A stretch of 64,000 bases of DNA from Saccharospirillaceae bacterium (GCA_021208685.1 JAJOJJ010000016.1:124001-188000), one strand, 5' to 3'; positions 29,359 through 41,092 are shown, counted from the stretch's first letter. Notes: generated from the letters alone by a model not told the origin. A program made the numbers and translations.

Positions 29359-29901
29359 TTACTCCTGTGCAAAAAGCATGAAGGGACCAATATGAACCAG
29401 GGTTTCGCTGTCATGAGCACCGCCGAAGTGGCGTTCGCGGTTAAACAGCTCGCTGGTATGGAGAGGGGCGCCAAGGCTGCTGGCCAGGCGACGGAAGGTG
29501 TTCCACGAGGCATCGTTGCCCGGTGTGATGCTGGTGTGCAGGTGATGCACAACGTGTTGATGGCGCTTAAGCAGCGCGTGCAACATGCGGCTGGCAAGAC
29601 CCTGGCCGCGTGCGTTGTCATCGACGGCAACCTGCCAGACGAACAGCGTATCGGGCTGGTGTGGCAGGCGATAACCGGAAATAAAGCCGATCATGTCACC
29701 GTTCTGTTCTGCCACGATGGCCGTGTCGGCAAAGTGCGAACACTGCAACAGGTTGCAGTACATTGAATTGACATCTAAAGGCTTGCAGCGCTTAACCAGA
29801 GAGAAAACGGCATGGCCGTCGGTCGCTGCCGGCTTCCTGAAGGTAATAATTGTTTGATCTGTAATGTTATTTTCTGACGATTCTGTCGAAAATGTATCCA
29901 T
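29359..29901 (-). CDS. ectA: Diaminobutyrate acetyltransferase
   Basis: GNAT fold VDDNARGQGLASRMLHALL; NSMYCNLLQCSHFADTAIVAE; immediately upstream of ectB. Confidence 0.96.
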   Translation of the reverse strand: MDTFSTESSENNITDQTIITFRKPAATDGHAVFSLVKRCKPLDVNSMYCNLLQCSHFADTAIVAEQNGDMIGFISGYRLPHQPDTLFVWQVAVDDNARGQGLASRMLHALLKRHQHVVHHLHTSITPGNDASWNTFRRLASSLGAPLHTSELFNRERHFGGAHDSETLVHIGPFMLFAQE

Positions 29902-29991
29902 TTTTTTCTTTCAGCTGCCACGTACCGAGTATTTCAGCCGGAATTCCATCCATCACGGCTATGAAATCATCATTACGGCAACTGCCATTTA

Positions 29992-30041
29992 CTTAGAGTC
30001 CTAAATAACTTAGCATCGCCCTAATCTATTTACAACCCTAA
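29992..30041. promoter_or_regulatory. Cluster of TTAG/CTAA half-sites upstream of ectA
   Basis: CTTAGAGTCCTAAATAACTTAG plus two further CTAA sites in the ectA-ectR divergent region. Confidence 0.35.
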
Positions 30042-30331
30042 ATAATAATGGATGAAGCCAAAGGGTAAGCATGCTGAGCAGAAGACCCCTGTCGGAACCG
30101 GCGCCGCAGGGCGTCAGCACCGGAGACGGCCGTAGCCTGCCTCCGGAGTATCACGGTGAGTCCGTTGCGTCGTTGCTGATTCGCGCCGGAAAATCATAGG
30201 GCCCGATACATCAGGCATTGCTTCGCCACCGCAGTGGCCGCATTCGGTGGCCGGTGCTTGCGAGCAGAATCGTGCTTTACCAGCGGCACTGAATCCGCAA
30301 TAGCTCGGTGAATCACCGGAGGGGATGGATT

Positions 30332-30880
30332 ATGAATGCTTTGAACACTAACGATGTTAGAATCCGGGCTTATCAGAATGACCCGGACCCTGACATGAAC
30401 CGTTACGATGAAGTACTGGTTGCCCTGCGCCGTATTATCCGCGCCACCGATCTGCACTCACGCCAGCTGAGCAAGATTGCTGGTCTGACGGCCCCGCAGT
30501 TATTGATTCTGCAGTTACTGCGTCAGCACACCGAATTAACGGTGGGTGAGGTGGCTCAGCGGGTCAGTCTGTCGCAGGCAACGGTGACGACCATTATCGA
30601 CCGGCTGGAAAAACGCGGCTTTGTGAAGCGCGAACGTGGCAGCGCCGATAAACGCAAAGTCTACGTCTGTCTGACGCCGGAGGCGGATGCCGTGTTGCTG
30701 AACGCCCCAAAACCATTGCAGGAAAGTTTTGTGCAGCAGTATCAGGATCTGCACGACTGGGAGCAGACGATGATCCTCAGCTCACTCGAACGGGTTGCCT
30801 ACATGATGGATGCTCAGCACATTGATGCTTCACCGGTTCTGGATGTCGGTGCCCTCGATCGCGCGGACCGCGAGGCCTGA
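30332..30880 (+). CDS. ectR: MarR family regulator of the ectoine cluster
   Basis: VGEVAQRVSLSQATVTTIIDRLEKRGFVKRERGSADKRKVYV; divergent from ectABC-ask. Confidence 0.88.
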   Translation: MNALNTNDVRIRAYQNDPDPDMNRYDEVLVALRRIIRATDLHSRQLSKIAGLTAPQLLILQLLRQHTELTVGEVAQRVSLSQATVTTIIDRLEKRGFVKRERGSADKRKVYVCLTPEADAVLLNAPKPLQESFVQQYQDLHDWEQTMILSSLERVAYMMDAQHIDASPVLDVGALDRADREA

Positions 30881-31141
30881 TTCGCTGCGCTTACAGTCCT
30901 CTGCCGAGGTGTCCCCTTTGGCCTGATCCGCACAACGTCTGTTCCTGACCTGCACCAATGGCGGACAGTATTCGGCCATCTTTCGGGTATAATGGCGCGC
31001 CTGCACCTGCCCGGCGTCTGGTTGTTCCGCGTCGACAAAGAGGATAAGCATCAGCCATAAGACTGAGTCGGTGGCTGGTTCATGAAGCCGTCATCCTCAC
31101 TGTGTTACTCAATGCAGGCCCTCATATTCTGGAGAATGTCT

Positions 31142-32323
31142 ATGACCGACGTAGTAATTGTTGCCGCGACCCGTACCGCTATTGGTTCCTTTGCCGGCTC
31201 TCTGGCCAGTGTTCAGGCTGTGGATCTGGGTGCGACGGTAATCCGTTCACTGCTGGAAAAAACCGGGATTAACCCGGCGGAAGTTGATGAAGTGCTGATG
31301 GGCCAGGTCTTAACGGCGGCTGCCGGTCAGAATCCGGCGCGTCAGGCGGCCATTAAAGGTGGCCTGGCCGACACGACACCCGCGATGACCATCAACAAAG
31401 TCTGTGGCTCCGGCCTGAAGGCACTCCATCTGGCGGCTCAGGCGATTAAAGCCGGTGATGCCGATCTGATTATTGCCGGTGGTCAGGAGTCTATGTCCAA
31501 TGCACCTCATGCTCTGCCAAACTCACGCAACGGTCAGCGCATGGGGCCGTGGAACATGGTCGATACCATGATCGTCGATGGCCTGTGGGATGCGTTTAAC
31601 GATTACCACATGGGCATCACCGCCGAAAATATCGCCGATGAATATCAGATTAGCCGTGAAGAGCAGGATGCCTTTGCCGCCGCTTCACAGGAAAAAGCAC
31701 TGGCCGCGATTGCTGCCGGTACATTCAAAGACGAAATCACGCCGGTGATCATTCCTCAGCGCAAGGGCGACCCCAGAGTATTCGATACCGATGAGAACCC
31801 GCGCGCCGGCACCACGGCCGCCAGGCTTGCGGAAATGCGTCCGGCGTTCAAAAAGGACGGTACAGTGACCGCCGGTAATGCCTCTTCCCTGAATGACGGT
31901 GCCGCCGCCGTGATGCTGGCCAGCCGTGAAAAGGCCGAAGCGCTGGGGCTGCCGATTCTGGCCACCATCAAAGCCTATGCGAATGCCGGTGTGGATCCTA
32001 AAATCATGGGCACAGGCCCGATTCCGGCCACTAAAAAGTGTCTGGAAAAAGCTGGCTGGACTCTGGCCGATCTGGATCTGGTGGAAGCCAACGAAGCCTT
32101 TGCGGTGCAGGCTCTGTCGGTGAATAAAGGTCTGGGCTGGAACGCGGATAACGTGAACGTGAACGGTGGGGCGATTGCACTGGGTCACCCGATTGGCGCA
32201 TCAGGTTGCCGTATTGTTGTATCGCTGCTGCATGAAATGATCCGCCGCGATGCGAAAAAAGGTCTGGCAACCCTGTGTATCGGTGGCGGTATGGGGGTTG
32301 CTCTGGCGGTAGAGCGTGCTTAA
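31142..32323 (+). CDS. Acetyl-CoA C-acetyltransferase (thiolase)
   Basis: [53 protein letters not shown] (start may be 31136). Confidence 0.95.
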   Translation: MTDVVIVAATRTAIGSFAGSLASVQAVDLGATVIRSLLEKTGINPAEVDEVLMGQVLTAAAGQNPARQAAIKGGLADTTPAMTINKVCGSGLKALHLAAQAIKAGDADLIIAGGQESMSNAPHALPNSRNGQRMGPWNMVDTMIVDGLWDAFNDYHMGITAENIADEYQISREEQDAFAAASQEKALAAIAAGTFKDEITPVIIPQRKGDPRVFDTDENPRAGTTAARLAEMRPAFKKDGTVTAGNASSLNDGAAAVMLASREKAEALGLPILATIKAYANAGVDPKIMGTGPIPATKKCLEKAGWTLADLDLVEANEAFAVQALSVNKGLGWNADNVNVNGGAIALGHPIGASGCRIVVSLLHEMIRRDAKKGLATLCIGGGMGVALAVERA

Positions 32324-32355
32324 GCATGGCTTTTGCCGGGGAGTGAAATCCGGAT

Positions 32356-32391
32356 AATAAAAAAGGACAGCTAAGGCTGTCCTTTTTTATT
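32356..32391. terminator. Bidirectional intrinsic terminator
   Basis: ATAATAAAAAAGGACAGC-TAAG-GCTGTCCTTTTTTAT. Confidence 0.85.
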
Positions 32392-32398
32392 CAGCACA

Positions 32399-33481
32399 TT
32401 ATGGTGCGGCTTTTTCGGCGAGTTGCTTTACAACCCTGCCGTTCATATACAACGCATAACGGTCACGGGCTTCGGACTGGGTTTCGTCGTCCCAGTCGGT
32501 GACTACAAAACTGTCGTAATCGACATCGTGCAGTATCTCGGTCGGCTCGTAGCCCTCGCGATGATAAATACGGTTGGCATCTTTCAGATAACCGCGATTC
32601 AGAACGTTCATGGTTTGCGGATCGGCTCCGGCAATGGGGGCTGAACGGTCACCGATCAGATCATAGACGGCTGAGTGGTCACGGGCGTAGCCATCGGTAT
32701 CGGGCAGCAGCACAAAGCTTGGCGCATCGGCCATCGGTAATATCATCTTTCCCAGGTAATAAATCCGCTCACGGTCTTTGGCGATGGCGGGCGTAATAAT
32801 ACTGACTTCATCGGGGGTTACTTCGCCAATACGTTCAGTACCGTAATACAGCGTGGTGCCGGAAAGAGCATAGCCAGACGGATTGCCCCAGGCATCCTCC
32901 ACCCGTTTGAACTGCGTCGGGTCAGCACCGGGGACGGCTTTGCCATTAAGGTAAACCTGTTGGTTATCAGCCCAGTATTCCTGGTCACTGTCCATCGGAT
33001 GAAAAGAGGCAGCGTCGGCATCCGCCAGCCGTTCGCCGCGAAAATACACCTGCTTATTATCGCGTGCATACCCGTTGGAATCATAACGGTTGCCCAGCAC
33101 TTCAAAGGTTGCACTGTCGGCTGCGGCGACCGGGCTGGCGTTGTAATACACCCGATTATTGACCTTGGAATAACCGCTGCTGGCAATACCGCTTAATGCG
33201 TTTTTCAGCAGCGAACCATAACCGGATACTCCGAGTGCCAATACAACCATCACCGCAGCAGCCAGCGTGAGAGCTCGGCCAGAAATACCAAACAGTCTGG
33301 CATCGAATATCCAGTACAGTGCACACAACAGAATGGGATAACAGAGGAAGACCATCATTCCGATGATGTGTTCGCGGTTATTTTCTGAGCCCGGTGCATC
33401 AAATGCCATGGGTGACATCATCATAATTATGGGCCAGAACAGCAGTAAAAACAGGGTAATCATCTGAATAATCAGGTACAT
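32399..33481 (-). CDS. DKNYY-repeat family membrane protein
   Basis: N-terminal TM helices then repeats of the DKNYY type (YSKVNNRVYYNASPVAAADSATFEVLGNRYDSNGYARDNKQVYFRGERL...). Confidence 0.75.
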   Translation of the reverse strand: MYLIIQMITLFLLLFWPIIMMMSPMAFDAPGSENNREHIIGMMVFLCYPILLCALYWIFDARLFGISGRALTLAAAVMVVLALGVSGYGSLLKNALSGIASSGYSKVNNRVYYNASPVAAADSATFEVLGNRYDSNGYARDNKQVYFRGERLADADAASFHPMDSDQEYWADNQQVYLNGKAVPGADPTQFKRVEDAWGNPSGYALSGTTLYYGTERIGEVTPDEVSIITPAIAKDRERIYYLGKMILPMADAPSFVLLPDTDGYARDHSAVYDLIGDRSAPIAGADPQTMNVLNRGYLKDANRIYHREGYEPTEILHDVDYDSFVVTDWDDETQSEARDRYALYMNGRVVKQLAEKAAP

Positions 33482-33503
33482 CAGGGAGTCCTTTCCGGAT
33501 ACG

Positions 33504-34226
33504 TCAGAACGGTATATCCGTGTTGGTCACAGGGTAATCGATGGATTCGATGGCGGAATTTATATCGGTTAATACAGTATCCGGAAGTTGTTTGCTCAGC
33601 ATCAGATGCATAGGCTCCTGTTCGGCACCGGCAATCGTGGTGATCTGAAGGGTATTGGCGGCTTGTTGCCGTTGCCAGTCCGCGACGATGCGCTCAACAA
33701 GGTAGCCATCAATCCGGTCAGCAAGAATCATCATCAGTAATTGGTCATCAGCACTGACGATGGTTTTCTGCGGCTCAGGCATTCCGGCAAGAATGCGTTC
33801 AATTTCAAACGGATACTGAAAACCACGAATTAATCCAATACGGTTACGCGGTGCCCAGTCGCTGAAATCCGTGGTCATCCGGCGCTGATGTGTTACCAAT
33901 ACCATTTCTTCATGGCGGTAAGGTCGGCTGAATGTCGCAAAGCGATTCCGCTCCGGCGAATGGCTGGCACCGTACAAAACGTCAATGTTTCCCTGTTCCA
34001 GTTCCTGCAGGGCACGTATCCATGGGAGCTCGACAAACACCAGCCGGCAGTCAGCAGCATCAGCCAGTGCCATCAGATACTGGTATTCGATACCTTTCAT
34101 CGCGCCATGTTCTTCATAAATGTAGGGATGCCAGTTTTCCCAGCCTACACGCAGATTGCAGCTGGCCTGGCTCAGAGCGGGAGAAAGGAATAAGGCGAGT
34201 ATGATGGCACGATCAAAAAAACGCAT
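33504..34226 (-). CDS. Periplasmic solute-binding protein family 3-like
   Basis: Signal peptide; LRVGWENWHPYIYEEHGAMKGIEYQYLMALADAADCRLVFVELPWIRALQELEQGNIDVLYGASHSPER. Confidence 0.8.
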   Translation of the reverse strand: MRFFDRAIILALFLSPALSQASCNLRVGWENWHPYIYEEHGAMKGIEYQYLMALADAADCRLVFVELPWIRALQELEQGNIDVLYGASHSPERNRFATFSRPYRHEEMVLVTHQRRMTTDFSDWAPRNRIGLIRGFQYPFEIERILAGMPEPQKTIVSADDQLLMMILADRIDGYLVERIVADWQRQQAANTLQITTIAGAEQEPMHLMLSKQLPDTVLTDINSAIESIDYPVTNTDIPF

Positions 34227-34430
34227 ACGGCACCTGTTGTCTTAAAACATAATAAATACGACGAATAATATCGGTAGCCGCCGTCAGCATACGCCGGTTC
34301 GGTGAACAGCCTGTGAGCGCTTAGCCAAACTACCCTTTCCCCGCTCATTGTCAATAATGCTTCATTTCCTGCTGGTAGCTTTGCGGGCATCTTATTAAGC
34401 TAGCTACAAAGAACGGACAGGGAACCGATT

Positions 34431-36095
34431 ATGTCACTCACCACGTTTGCGGCCGCCACCGGCCAGATGATGATCCAGCCATTCATTATTTCTGACCTGC
34501 TGGAATACGCTGCCGCGCATCATGGTGCGCGTGAAATTATCAGTCGCCGGCAGGAAGGAGACATTCACCGCTATACCTATCGCGATGCATTAAAGCGCAG
34601 TAAGCAGCTGGCGAATGCATTACTGGCGTTGGGGGTTCAGCCTGGTGACCGGGTGGCGACGCTGGCCTGGAACGGTTACCGCCATTTTGAATGTTATTAC
34701 GCAATTTCCGGTATCGGCGCTATTTGTCATACCGTGAATCCGCGGCTGTACACCGAGCAGATTGAATACATTATTCAGCACGCAGAAGATACCTATGTTT
34801 TTCTGGATGCGTGCTTCGCAAAATTATTGGAGCCGGTGGCGGATAAATTAACCTCGGTAAAAGGCTTTATCGTTATGATTGATGCCGACCAGATGCCGCA
34901 AACCAGTCTGCCCGATACCATCAATTATGAAACGCTGATCGCAGCGCACAGCAGTGAACTGGTATGGCCGCGCTTTCCTCAGGATACCGCCTCTGGCCTC
35001 TGTTACACCTCGGGCACTACGGGAAACCCTAAAGGCGTGCTCTATTCCCATGCCTCCACGGTGCTGCATGCCTATGCCAGCCGTAATCCGGATGCGCTGA
35101 ATGTATCGGCGGATTCCGTGGTGATGCCGGTTGTGCCTATGTATCACGTGTGTGCCTGGGGCATGCCGTATATCGCGCCGATGAGTGGTGCGACGCTGGT
35201 GCTGCCCGGTGACGGTATGGATGGCCAGAGTCTGCATGAATTAATCGAACTGGCCGACGTGGATTTAATGCTGGGTGTGCCTACGGTATGGCTGGGATTA
35301 ATTGATTATTTAAAGCGCAACAATAAACGCATGGATTCGGTTAAAACCGTTGGCGTTGGCGGCTCAGCCTCACCCAAATCGCTGGTGGAAACGCTGGATA
35401 AAGACTATGGCGTGTATTTATTACCAATCTGGGGCATGACCGAAACCTCACCGCTGGCGACACTGGGTGCGCCCACCAAGGCGATGCAGAAAATGAGCGA
35501 CGATGAACGCTATCGTCTGCAGACCACCGCCGGCCGGCCAATGTTTGGTATCGAGCTGGAAATCTTTGGCGAGGATGATCAGCCACTGCCGCATGATGGA
35601 ACAACCCGCGGTTATTTACGTGTGCGTGGCCCCTGGGTATTAACGGCGTATTATAAAAATGAAAAGCCGGATTCGTTCTTTATCGATGCCGATGGCAAGC
35701 AATGGTTCGATACCGGTGATATCGCCGTGATTGATGCGAACAGTTATCTGCAGATTGTTGACCGCGCCAAAGACGTAGTGAAATCCGGTGGCGAATGGAT
35801 TTCCAGTATTGATCTGGAAAACGCGGCGGTAGGACACCCGGATGTAAAAGAAGCCTGCGTCATTGGCGTGCGTCATCAGAAGTGGGATGAACGGCCGTTA
35901 CTGTTTATTGTAAAAAGCGAAGAAAGCGATATCGATAAACAGGATATCTATGATTTTCTGCAAAGCCGGGTCGCCAAATGGTGGCTGCCGGATGACATTA
36001 TATTTGTTGAAGAGCTGCCGCACACAGCGACGGGAAAACTGCAGAAACGTACGCTGCGCGATGAATATATTGATTATCTTGTTGTTAAATCATAA
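34431..36095 (+). CDS. Long-chain-fatty-acid-CoA ligase family
   Basis: [70 protein letters not shown]. Confidence 0.93.
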   Translation: MSLTTFAAATGQMMIQPFIISDLLEYAAAHHGAREIISRRQEGDIHRYTYRDALKRSKQLANALLALGVQPGDRVATLAWNGYRHFECYYAISGIGAICHTVNPRLYTEQIEYIIQHAEDTYVFLDACFAKLLEPVADKLTSVKGFIVMIDADQMPQTSLPDTINYETLIAAHSSELVWPRFPQDTASGLCYTSGTTGNPKGVLYSHASTVLHAYASRNPDALNVSADSVVMPVVPMYHVCAWGMPYIAPMSGATLVLPGDGMDGQSLHELIELADVDLMLGVPTVWLGLIDYLKRNNKRMDSVKTVGVGGSASPKSLVETLDKDYGVYLLPIWGMTETSPLATLGAPTKAMQKMSDDERYRLQTTAGRPMFGIELEIFGEDDQPLPHDGTTRGYLRVRGPWVLTAYYKNEKPDSFFIDADGKQWFDTGDIAVIDANSYLQIVDRAKDVVKSGGEWISSIDLENAAVGHPDVKEACVIGVRHQKWDERPLLFIVKSEESDIDKQDIYDFLQSRVAKWWLPDDIIFVEELPHTATGKLQKRTLRDEYIDYLVVKS

Positions 36096-36109
36096 GCGCT
36101 GTCTGCTTT

Positions 36110-37885
36110 TTAAGAAGGCATTTGTGTTGGGAAAAACAGCATAAAACAGGTGCCTTCGCCGGGCTGGCTTTCAATCTCAATACGGCCATGATGACGTTTC
36201 ATAATGCTGTACGATGTCGATAAGCCCAGTCCGGTTCCTTTACCGACTTCCTTGGTGGTAAAAAACGGATCAAATATTTTGTCGCGGATGTCGTCGGGAA
36301 TTCCGCAACCGTTATCACATACCGACAGCCGCCATTCCGCCTGTTGCAGGGCCAGGCTTATTCTCAGTATTCCTCCGGCATCCATCGCATGGACGGCATT
36401 CTGAATAAGGTTGATCAGAACCTGACCGATCATGCCTTCATTGCCCTGGATATCCGCTCTGTCAGGAATATCCAGCTCGGTTTTGGCAATACCATTCAAC
36501 TGATACTGCATAATTTTGACTGCGCTTCTGATGCAGGTGCATAAATCAATATCAACCATCTCCAGTGAATCACGGCGGGAAAAGGTTCGGAGATTATGAA
36601 TAATATCGGTCACGCGCATCAGACCGTTTCTGGAATCACGAACCAATGAAAAAATATCTTCCATCATAAATTCAAAATCAGCCGCTTCGCGCTCCTGTGA
36701 AATGGCTTCCCGCAATTGATTACCCATCTGCGCATCGCCTTCGTTCATCGCGTGGATAAACTGATCGTGCAGTGTCAGCAATTTGCTCATGGTCTGGATA
36801 TATTCATCCAGCGGGCCAAAATTGCTCATAACATACGATACGGGGTTGTTAATTTCGTGCGCGATACCGGCAGCCAATTGACCAATCGATGAGAGCTTTT
36901 CAGCATGATAAAGCTGCTCCTGCGTCTGATGAAGGCGGGATAATGTATTGCGCAAACGCTGGTATTGGTTTTTCAGACGATTCTCGGATTGCTGACGTTC
37001 CAGTTGTGTTCTTACCTGCTCCATGGTTTTTTCCAGCAGACTCATACGAGCAACATCCAGCATCGCCACGGATGATTCGCTCAGCAGCAAAAGATAGTAG
37101 CCGGTAATCTGCTGATAACAGCGCACAGGAATGATAATGCTGGCGGTGATGTCATGCTCACACAACGTGCTGGCCATCTGATGCAGCGGTAAATCACGCT
37201 GTAATTGCAATACAATAAGTTGCTCCTGACTCATCGGAACCTCAGACATTGTGCGCGCAAATTCAGACCAGGCGGATGACAATGGCTGATTGGCAGGATA
37301 AATCCCCAGCAGTGTTGCGTCCTTATCCAGATGCAACAGGCGGTCCGCATGGGTCAGCGAGGTCAGCAGCGTGGCAAGCTCGGCTAATTGTTCCTGCCCG
37401 ATGAACGTGGCCCGGTTCATCCGCGCCAGCCAGGTCAGAAGCTCCAGCTCGCTGTTACGGCTGATGCGCGAATGTTCATCAGCCTGATACTGTTGCCATT
37501 CAGCATGCAGAATGCAGGACAATAACCCCGGTTCAAGATCGTCGTACGAATACACATTCTGGATGCGCCAGGTCCATAACTGACTGAGCAAATGATGGCG
37601 CAATGCCGGAGCAGCAAAGCAAATCAGGCGCGTGCGCTGATTGTTCAGTTCTTCACGGAAATAGCGCACCAGATTCAGCTGAGTTTCGCTGTGAACACCA
37701 TCCAGAACCAAGATCAGAACCGGTAAATCCCACTGCTTGCGCAGCCACTTTTTCAATGTGCGCAGATGATCCTCTGTGATATCACCGACCGGAGCTGGCG
37801 CCATCGATGACGACAGCAACGGGTCTGGCAATGATGGCAGTGCACCCAATGCAGACCAGAAAGAAACGGTGGATGACAATGACAT
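36110..37885 (-). CDS. Sensor histidine kinase with divergent N-terminal (pseudo-receiver-like) region
   Basis: [72 protein letters not shown]. Confidence 0.9.
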   Translation of the reverse strand: MSLSSTVSFWSALGALPSLPDPLLSSSMAPAPVGDITEDHLRTLKKWLRKQWDLPVLILVLDGVHSETQLNLVRYFREELNNQRTRLICFAAPALRHHLLSQLWTWRIQNVYSYDDLEPGLLSCILHAEWQQYQADEHSRISRNSELELLTWLARMNRATFIGQEQLAELATLLTSLTHADRLLHLDKDATLLGIYPANQPLSSAWSEFARTMSEVPMSQEQLIVLQLQRDLPLHQMASTLCEHDITASIIIPVRCYQQITGYYLLLLSESSVAMLDVARMSLLEKTMEQVRTQLERQQSENRLKNQYQRLRNTLSRLHQTQEQLYHAEKLSSIGQLAAGIAHEINNPVSYVMSNFGPLDEYIQTMSKLLTLHDQFIHAMNEGDAQMGNQLREAISQEREAADFEFMMEDIFSLVRDSRNGLMRVTDIIHNLRTFSRRDSLEMVDIDLCTCIRSAVKIMQYQLNGIAKTELDIPDRADIQGNEGMIGQVLINLIQNAVHAMDAGGILRISLALQQAEWRLSVCDNGCGIPDDIRDKIFDPFFTTKEVGKGTGLGLSTSYSIMKRHHGRIEIESQPGEGTCFMLFFPTQMPS

Positions 37886-37999
37886 AGCGATATCTCTGAA
37901 TGGACTACACTCAGCTTAGTCTGAATGCATTGGCTGTATATATCGCTCTGGTATTGTCACCATCAGATATGTACTTTTCAGTTATATGGAGGGCGGTCT

Positions 38000-38407
38000 A
38001 TGCTGGTTCGTCTCGTCTACTACTCCGTCGCCACGCGCGATATGTCTTTATTGGATATTCAGAGCATTCTGGAAGTCGCGCGTGCGCACAACCGCAGTAT
38101 CAGTGTGTGTGGCATGCTGTGTTACGAACAGAAATACTTTCTGCAGGTCCTTGAAGGTGACCGGGAGGATGTTAATGAGCTCTATCTGGAAATCGCCGAT
38201 GATCCGCGTCACGATCAGGTTGTCATCATCAGTTACGATGCTATAACTGCGCCCTTTTTTCCCGACTGGAATATGGGATTTGCCCCGGCATCCGATCACT
38301 TTTATCGATTATTAAATGAGCTTGGCAAGAACGAATTTCTGCCACAGGAATTTACTGCAGAACAGGCCTTATCGTTTTTGAAAGGTCTGTCAGATTACCA
38401 GCAATGA
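38000..38407 (+). CDS. BLUF-domain blue-light photoreceptor
   Basis: MLVRLVYYSVATRDM...NRSISVCGMLCYEQKYFLQVLEGDREDVNELYLEIADDPRHDQVVIISYDAI...PFFPDWNMGF. Confidence 0.93.
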   Translation: MLVRLVYYSVATRDMSLLDIQSILEVARAHNRSISVCGMLCYEQKYFLQVLEGDREDVNELYLEIADDPRHDQVVIISYDAITAPFFPDWNMGFAPASDHFYRLLNELGKNEFLPQEFTAEQALSFLKGLSDYQQ

Positions 38408-38518
38408 GTGGCCTGAACAGGCTGATTGATGTCGCGGCTTTACACCCATTAACCCGTGCTGCACCGATCTGCCGAAAGGGTTTGGCCGTGCCTGTCGGGT
38501 TAATTCTCAACCCTGAAA

Positions 38519-38551
38519 AACGGCCATTAAACACCCCTGAACAATGGCCGC
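38519..38551. terminator. Terminator between BLUF gene and tatC
   Basis: CGGCCATT...AATGGCCG hairpin followed by CTCTTATTTT. Confidence 0.55.
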
Positions 38552-38576
38552 TCTTATTTTCAATGAAACCAGACGA

Positions 38577-39326
38577 TCAGCTTCCCTGAGTTTTCTCTTC
38601 GCCATCTTCCAGCGGCTTTTTAATCAGCCGCGAGGCCAGTACGCCGGCTTCAAACAGCAGCCACATCGGTACGGCCAGAATGGTCTGGGAAATCACATCC
38701 GGAGGTGTGACCAGCATGCCGACAACAAAACAGCCGACAAAAATATAAGGGCGCTTTTCTGTCAGGGCAGCAACGGTGGTAATGCCGCTGAGTACCATCA
38801 GAAAAGTCGCAATCGGTATCTCAAAGGCGATGCCAAAGGCAAAAAAGATTTTAAGAATAAAATCGAGAATATTGCTGATGTCCGGCATAAAGGAAATGCC
38901 TTCTGGTCCGGCGGCGGTAAAAAAACCGAACGCCAGCGGCAACACGACAAAATAGGCAAAGGCGATGCCGGTGTAAAACAGGATAACGCTGGAGACCAGT
39001 AACGGGATGCCGAATTTCTTTTCGTGCTGATACAAACCGGGAGAAATAAAACTCCATACCTGATGCAGCAGAAAAGGCACCGCCAGTAATACGGCGAGCA
39101 CCAGTGTCAGTTTAAACGGCACCAGAAAAGGCGAGGCAACGCCGGTAGCAATCATATTGCCGCTGTCGGGCAGTAATACGGACAGCGGTTTGACCAGAAT
39201 CAGGTACAGGTCGTTGGCAAAGTAAAACATGCCAAGAAACAGCACCAATACCACCAGTACCGATTTCAGCAAACGGTTGCGCAGTTCGATCAGGTGGGCA
39301 ATCAGGGGTTGTTCATGATCGGTCAT
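38577..39326 (-). CDS. tatC: Sec-independent translocase TatC
   Basis: LIAHLIELRNRLLKSVLVVLVLF, six TM helices. Confidence 0.97.
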   Translation of the reverse strand: MTDHEQPLIAHLIELRNRLLKSVLVVLVLFLGMFYFANDLYLILVKPLSVLLPDSGNMIATGVASPFLVPFKLTLVLAVLLAVPFLLHQVWSFISPGLYQHEKKFGIPLLVSSVILFYTGIAFAYFVVLPLAFGFFTAAGPEGISFMPDISNILDFILKIFFAFGIAFEIPIATFLMVLSGITTVAALTEKRPYIFVGCFVVGMLVTPPDVISQTILAVPMWLLFEAGVLASRLIKKPLEDGEEKTQGS

Positions 39327-39691
39327 GATGACGCATCGGTATTATCGGGTTTGATATGAGTAGCAGGCTGTTGCGGACCCGGCTGTTGCGGAAGAACAGT
39401 GCCTGCAGGTTTATTGTCCGTCAGTGTTTCTGCTTTGGGGCTGGGCTGAATGCTGTTAGCCGATGGCGAATCGTCATCGAGAAACGTGGCATAGGGGTCT
39501 TTCAGCTTTTCACGTAATTCTTCGGTGCGGACCTGGCGCTCAAGATCATCCTGGATATTGCTCATGGTGCGGCGCATACGGCCAAGAAACAGGCCAACCG
39601 TACGCGCTGCTTTCGGCAAGCGTTCCGGGCCGAGCACCAGCAGGCCCAGAATGGCTACCACCATTAATTCCAGAAAACCGATATCAAACAT
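39323..39691 (-). CDS. tatB: TatB
   Basis: [33 protein letters not shown]. Confidence 0.96.
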   Translation of the reverse strand: MFDIGFLELMVVAILGLLVLGPERLPKAARTVGLFLGRMRRTMSNIQDDLERQVRTEELREKLKDPYATFLDDDSPSANSIQPSPKAETLTDNKPAGTVLPQQPGPQQPATHIKPDNTDASS

Positions 39692-39951
39692 CAGATTTTA
39701 TCTTGGTCTTTGCTGGTGCTTTTGAATTCGGCGTCTTTCTGCACGCCTTCTTTATGTTCCAGCGTTTTGGCCGGTTCTTTACTCTCGTCTTCGTCGGCTT
39801 TTGCGCTGCCATCTTCATTAACGGCTTTTTTGAAGTTTTTGATCGCACCGCCCAGATCACCGCCCAGGTTGCGTAGTTTCTTGGTGCCGAAAATCATAAT
39901 AACGATGGCCAGAACGATTAATAATTGCCAGATACTGATTCCGCCGAGCAT
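39691..39951 (-). CDS. tatA: TatA
   Basis: [39 protein letters not shown]. Confidence 0.96.
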   Translation of the reverse strand: MLGGISIWQLLIVLAIVIMIFGTKKLRNLGGDLGGAIKNFKKAVNEDGSAKADEDESKEPAKTLEHKEGVQKDAEFKSTSKDQDKI

Positions 39952-39986
39952 AGGAAAATCCTCTTATTCTTAAATTAAAAATGACA

Positions 39987-40325
39987 TCAGAAGCCGGGCA
40001 GCTGATCGCCGCCCAGAATATGAAAGTGCATATGAAAAACTTCCTGCCCACCTTCTTTACCGGTATTGGTAATGGTGCGGAAGCCAGCCAGATTCTGAGT
40101 ACGGGCAATGACCGGCAGGCTGAGCATTAAATGGCTCATCAGGCTGGCGTCAGCGTCGCTCAGATCATTCAGGTTGACGATATGGCGCTTGGGAATAACC
40201 AGCAGGTGGGTATCCGCTTTGGGCGCAATATCGTGAAACGCCAGCAGCTGCTCATCTTCATAAACAACCCTGGCCGGAATTTTTCCGGCGACGATCTGGC
40301 AAAACAGACAGTCCGGCATACTCAA
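39987..40325 (-). CDS. HIT family nucleotide hydrolase (HinT-like)
   Basis: CLFCQIVAGKIPARVVYED, HMHFHILGG HIT motif. Confidence 0.94.
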   Translation of the reverse strand: MSMPDCLFCQIVAGKIPARVVYEDEQLLAFHDIAPKADTHLLVIPKRHIVNLNDLSDADASLMSHLMLSLPVIARTQNLAGFRTITNTGKEGGQEVFHMHFHILGGDQLPGF

Positions 40326-40352
40326 TCTCTCAGTTCTCTGGTCTGTACCGGT

Positions 40353-40685
40353 TTACTTGGGCGTACGGGACGCCTTTTCTTCCAGGCCGGACATATTAAA
40401 ACGCCGTGCCAGTTCGTTAATAACCGCTTCCGGGCGCTCGCCCAGCTTGGCCAGCGCGACCAGCGTGTGAAACCACAGGTCGGCGGTTTCGTAGATAACA
40501 TTGCTGTTATCGCCACTGGTTTCGGCGTCTTTGGCGGCCAGAATGGTTTCGGTGGCTTCTTCGCCGACCTTCTCCAGAATCTTGTTCAGACCCTTGTGAT
40601 ACAGACTGGCCACATACGATGAATCGGCGGCCGCTTTTTTACGCTCTTCAAGGATATCGCCGAGGGCGGAGAGTATATCGCTCAT
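40353..40685 (-). CDS. hisE: Phosphoribosyl-ATP diphosphatase
   Basis: [42 protein letters not shown]. Confidence 0.95.
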   Translation of the reverse strand: MSDILSALGDILEERKKAAADSSYVASLYHKGLNKILEKVGEEATETILAAKDAETSGDNSNVIYETADLWFHTLVALAKLGERPEAVINELARRFNMSGLEEKASRTPK

Positions 40686-40711
40686 AGCTGTTTCAGTTTC
40701 ATTAAGTGGCA

Positions 40712-41092
40712 TCAATAAATATCTTTCGGGTCTTTTAACACCGGATCAACGCTGACCCATTCGCCATTCTGATAAACCCGGTAGAAGCAGCTTTCGCGGC
40801 CGGTATGACAGGCGATACCGCCAATCTGTTCCACCTGCAGGGTGATGACATCGGCGTCACAGTCGAGGCGCACTTCGTGCAGCTGCTGCACGTGGCCGGA
40901 CGACTCGCCTTTGCGCCACAGTTGCTGGCGCGAGCGGGAATAGTAGATGGCGCGGTTTTCCTGCACGGTCAGCGCCAGTGCTTCCCGGTTCATCCAGGCC
41001 ATCATCAGGATACGGCCGGTCTGATAATCCTGCGCAATGGCTGGTACCAGGCCATCGGCGTCCCACTTTACGGCATCAAGCCAGTTACTCAT
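40712..41092 (-). CDS. hisI: Phosphoribosyl-AMP cyclohydrolase
   Basis: [27 protein letters not shown]...[18 protein letters not shown]...[27 protein letters not shown]. Confidence 0.96.
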   Translation of the reverse strand: MSNWLDAVKWDADGLVPAIAQDYQTGRILMMAWMNREALALTVQENRAIYYSRSRQQLWRKGESSGHVQQLHEVRLDCDADVITLQVEQIGGIACHTGRESCFYRVYQNGEWVSVDPVLKDPKDIY

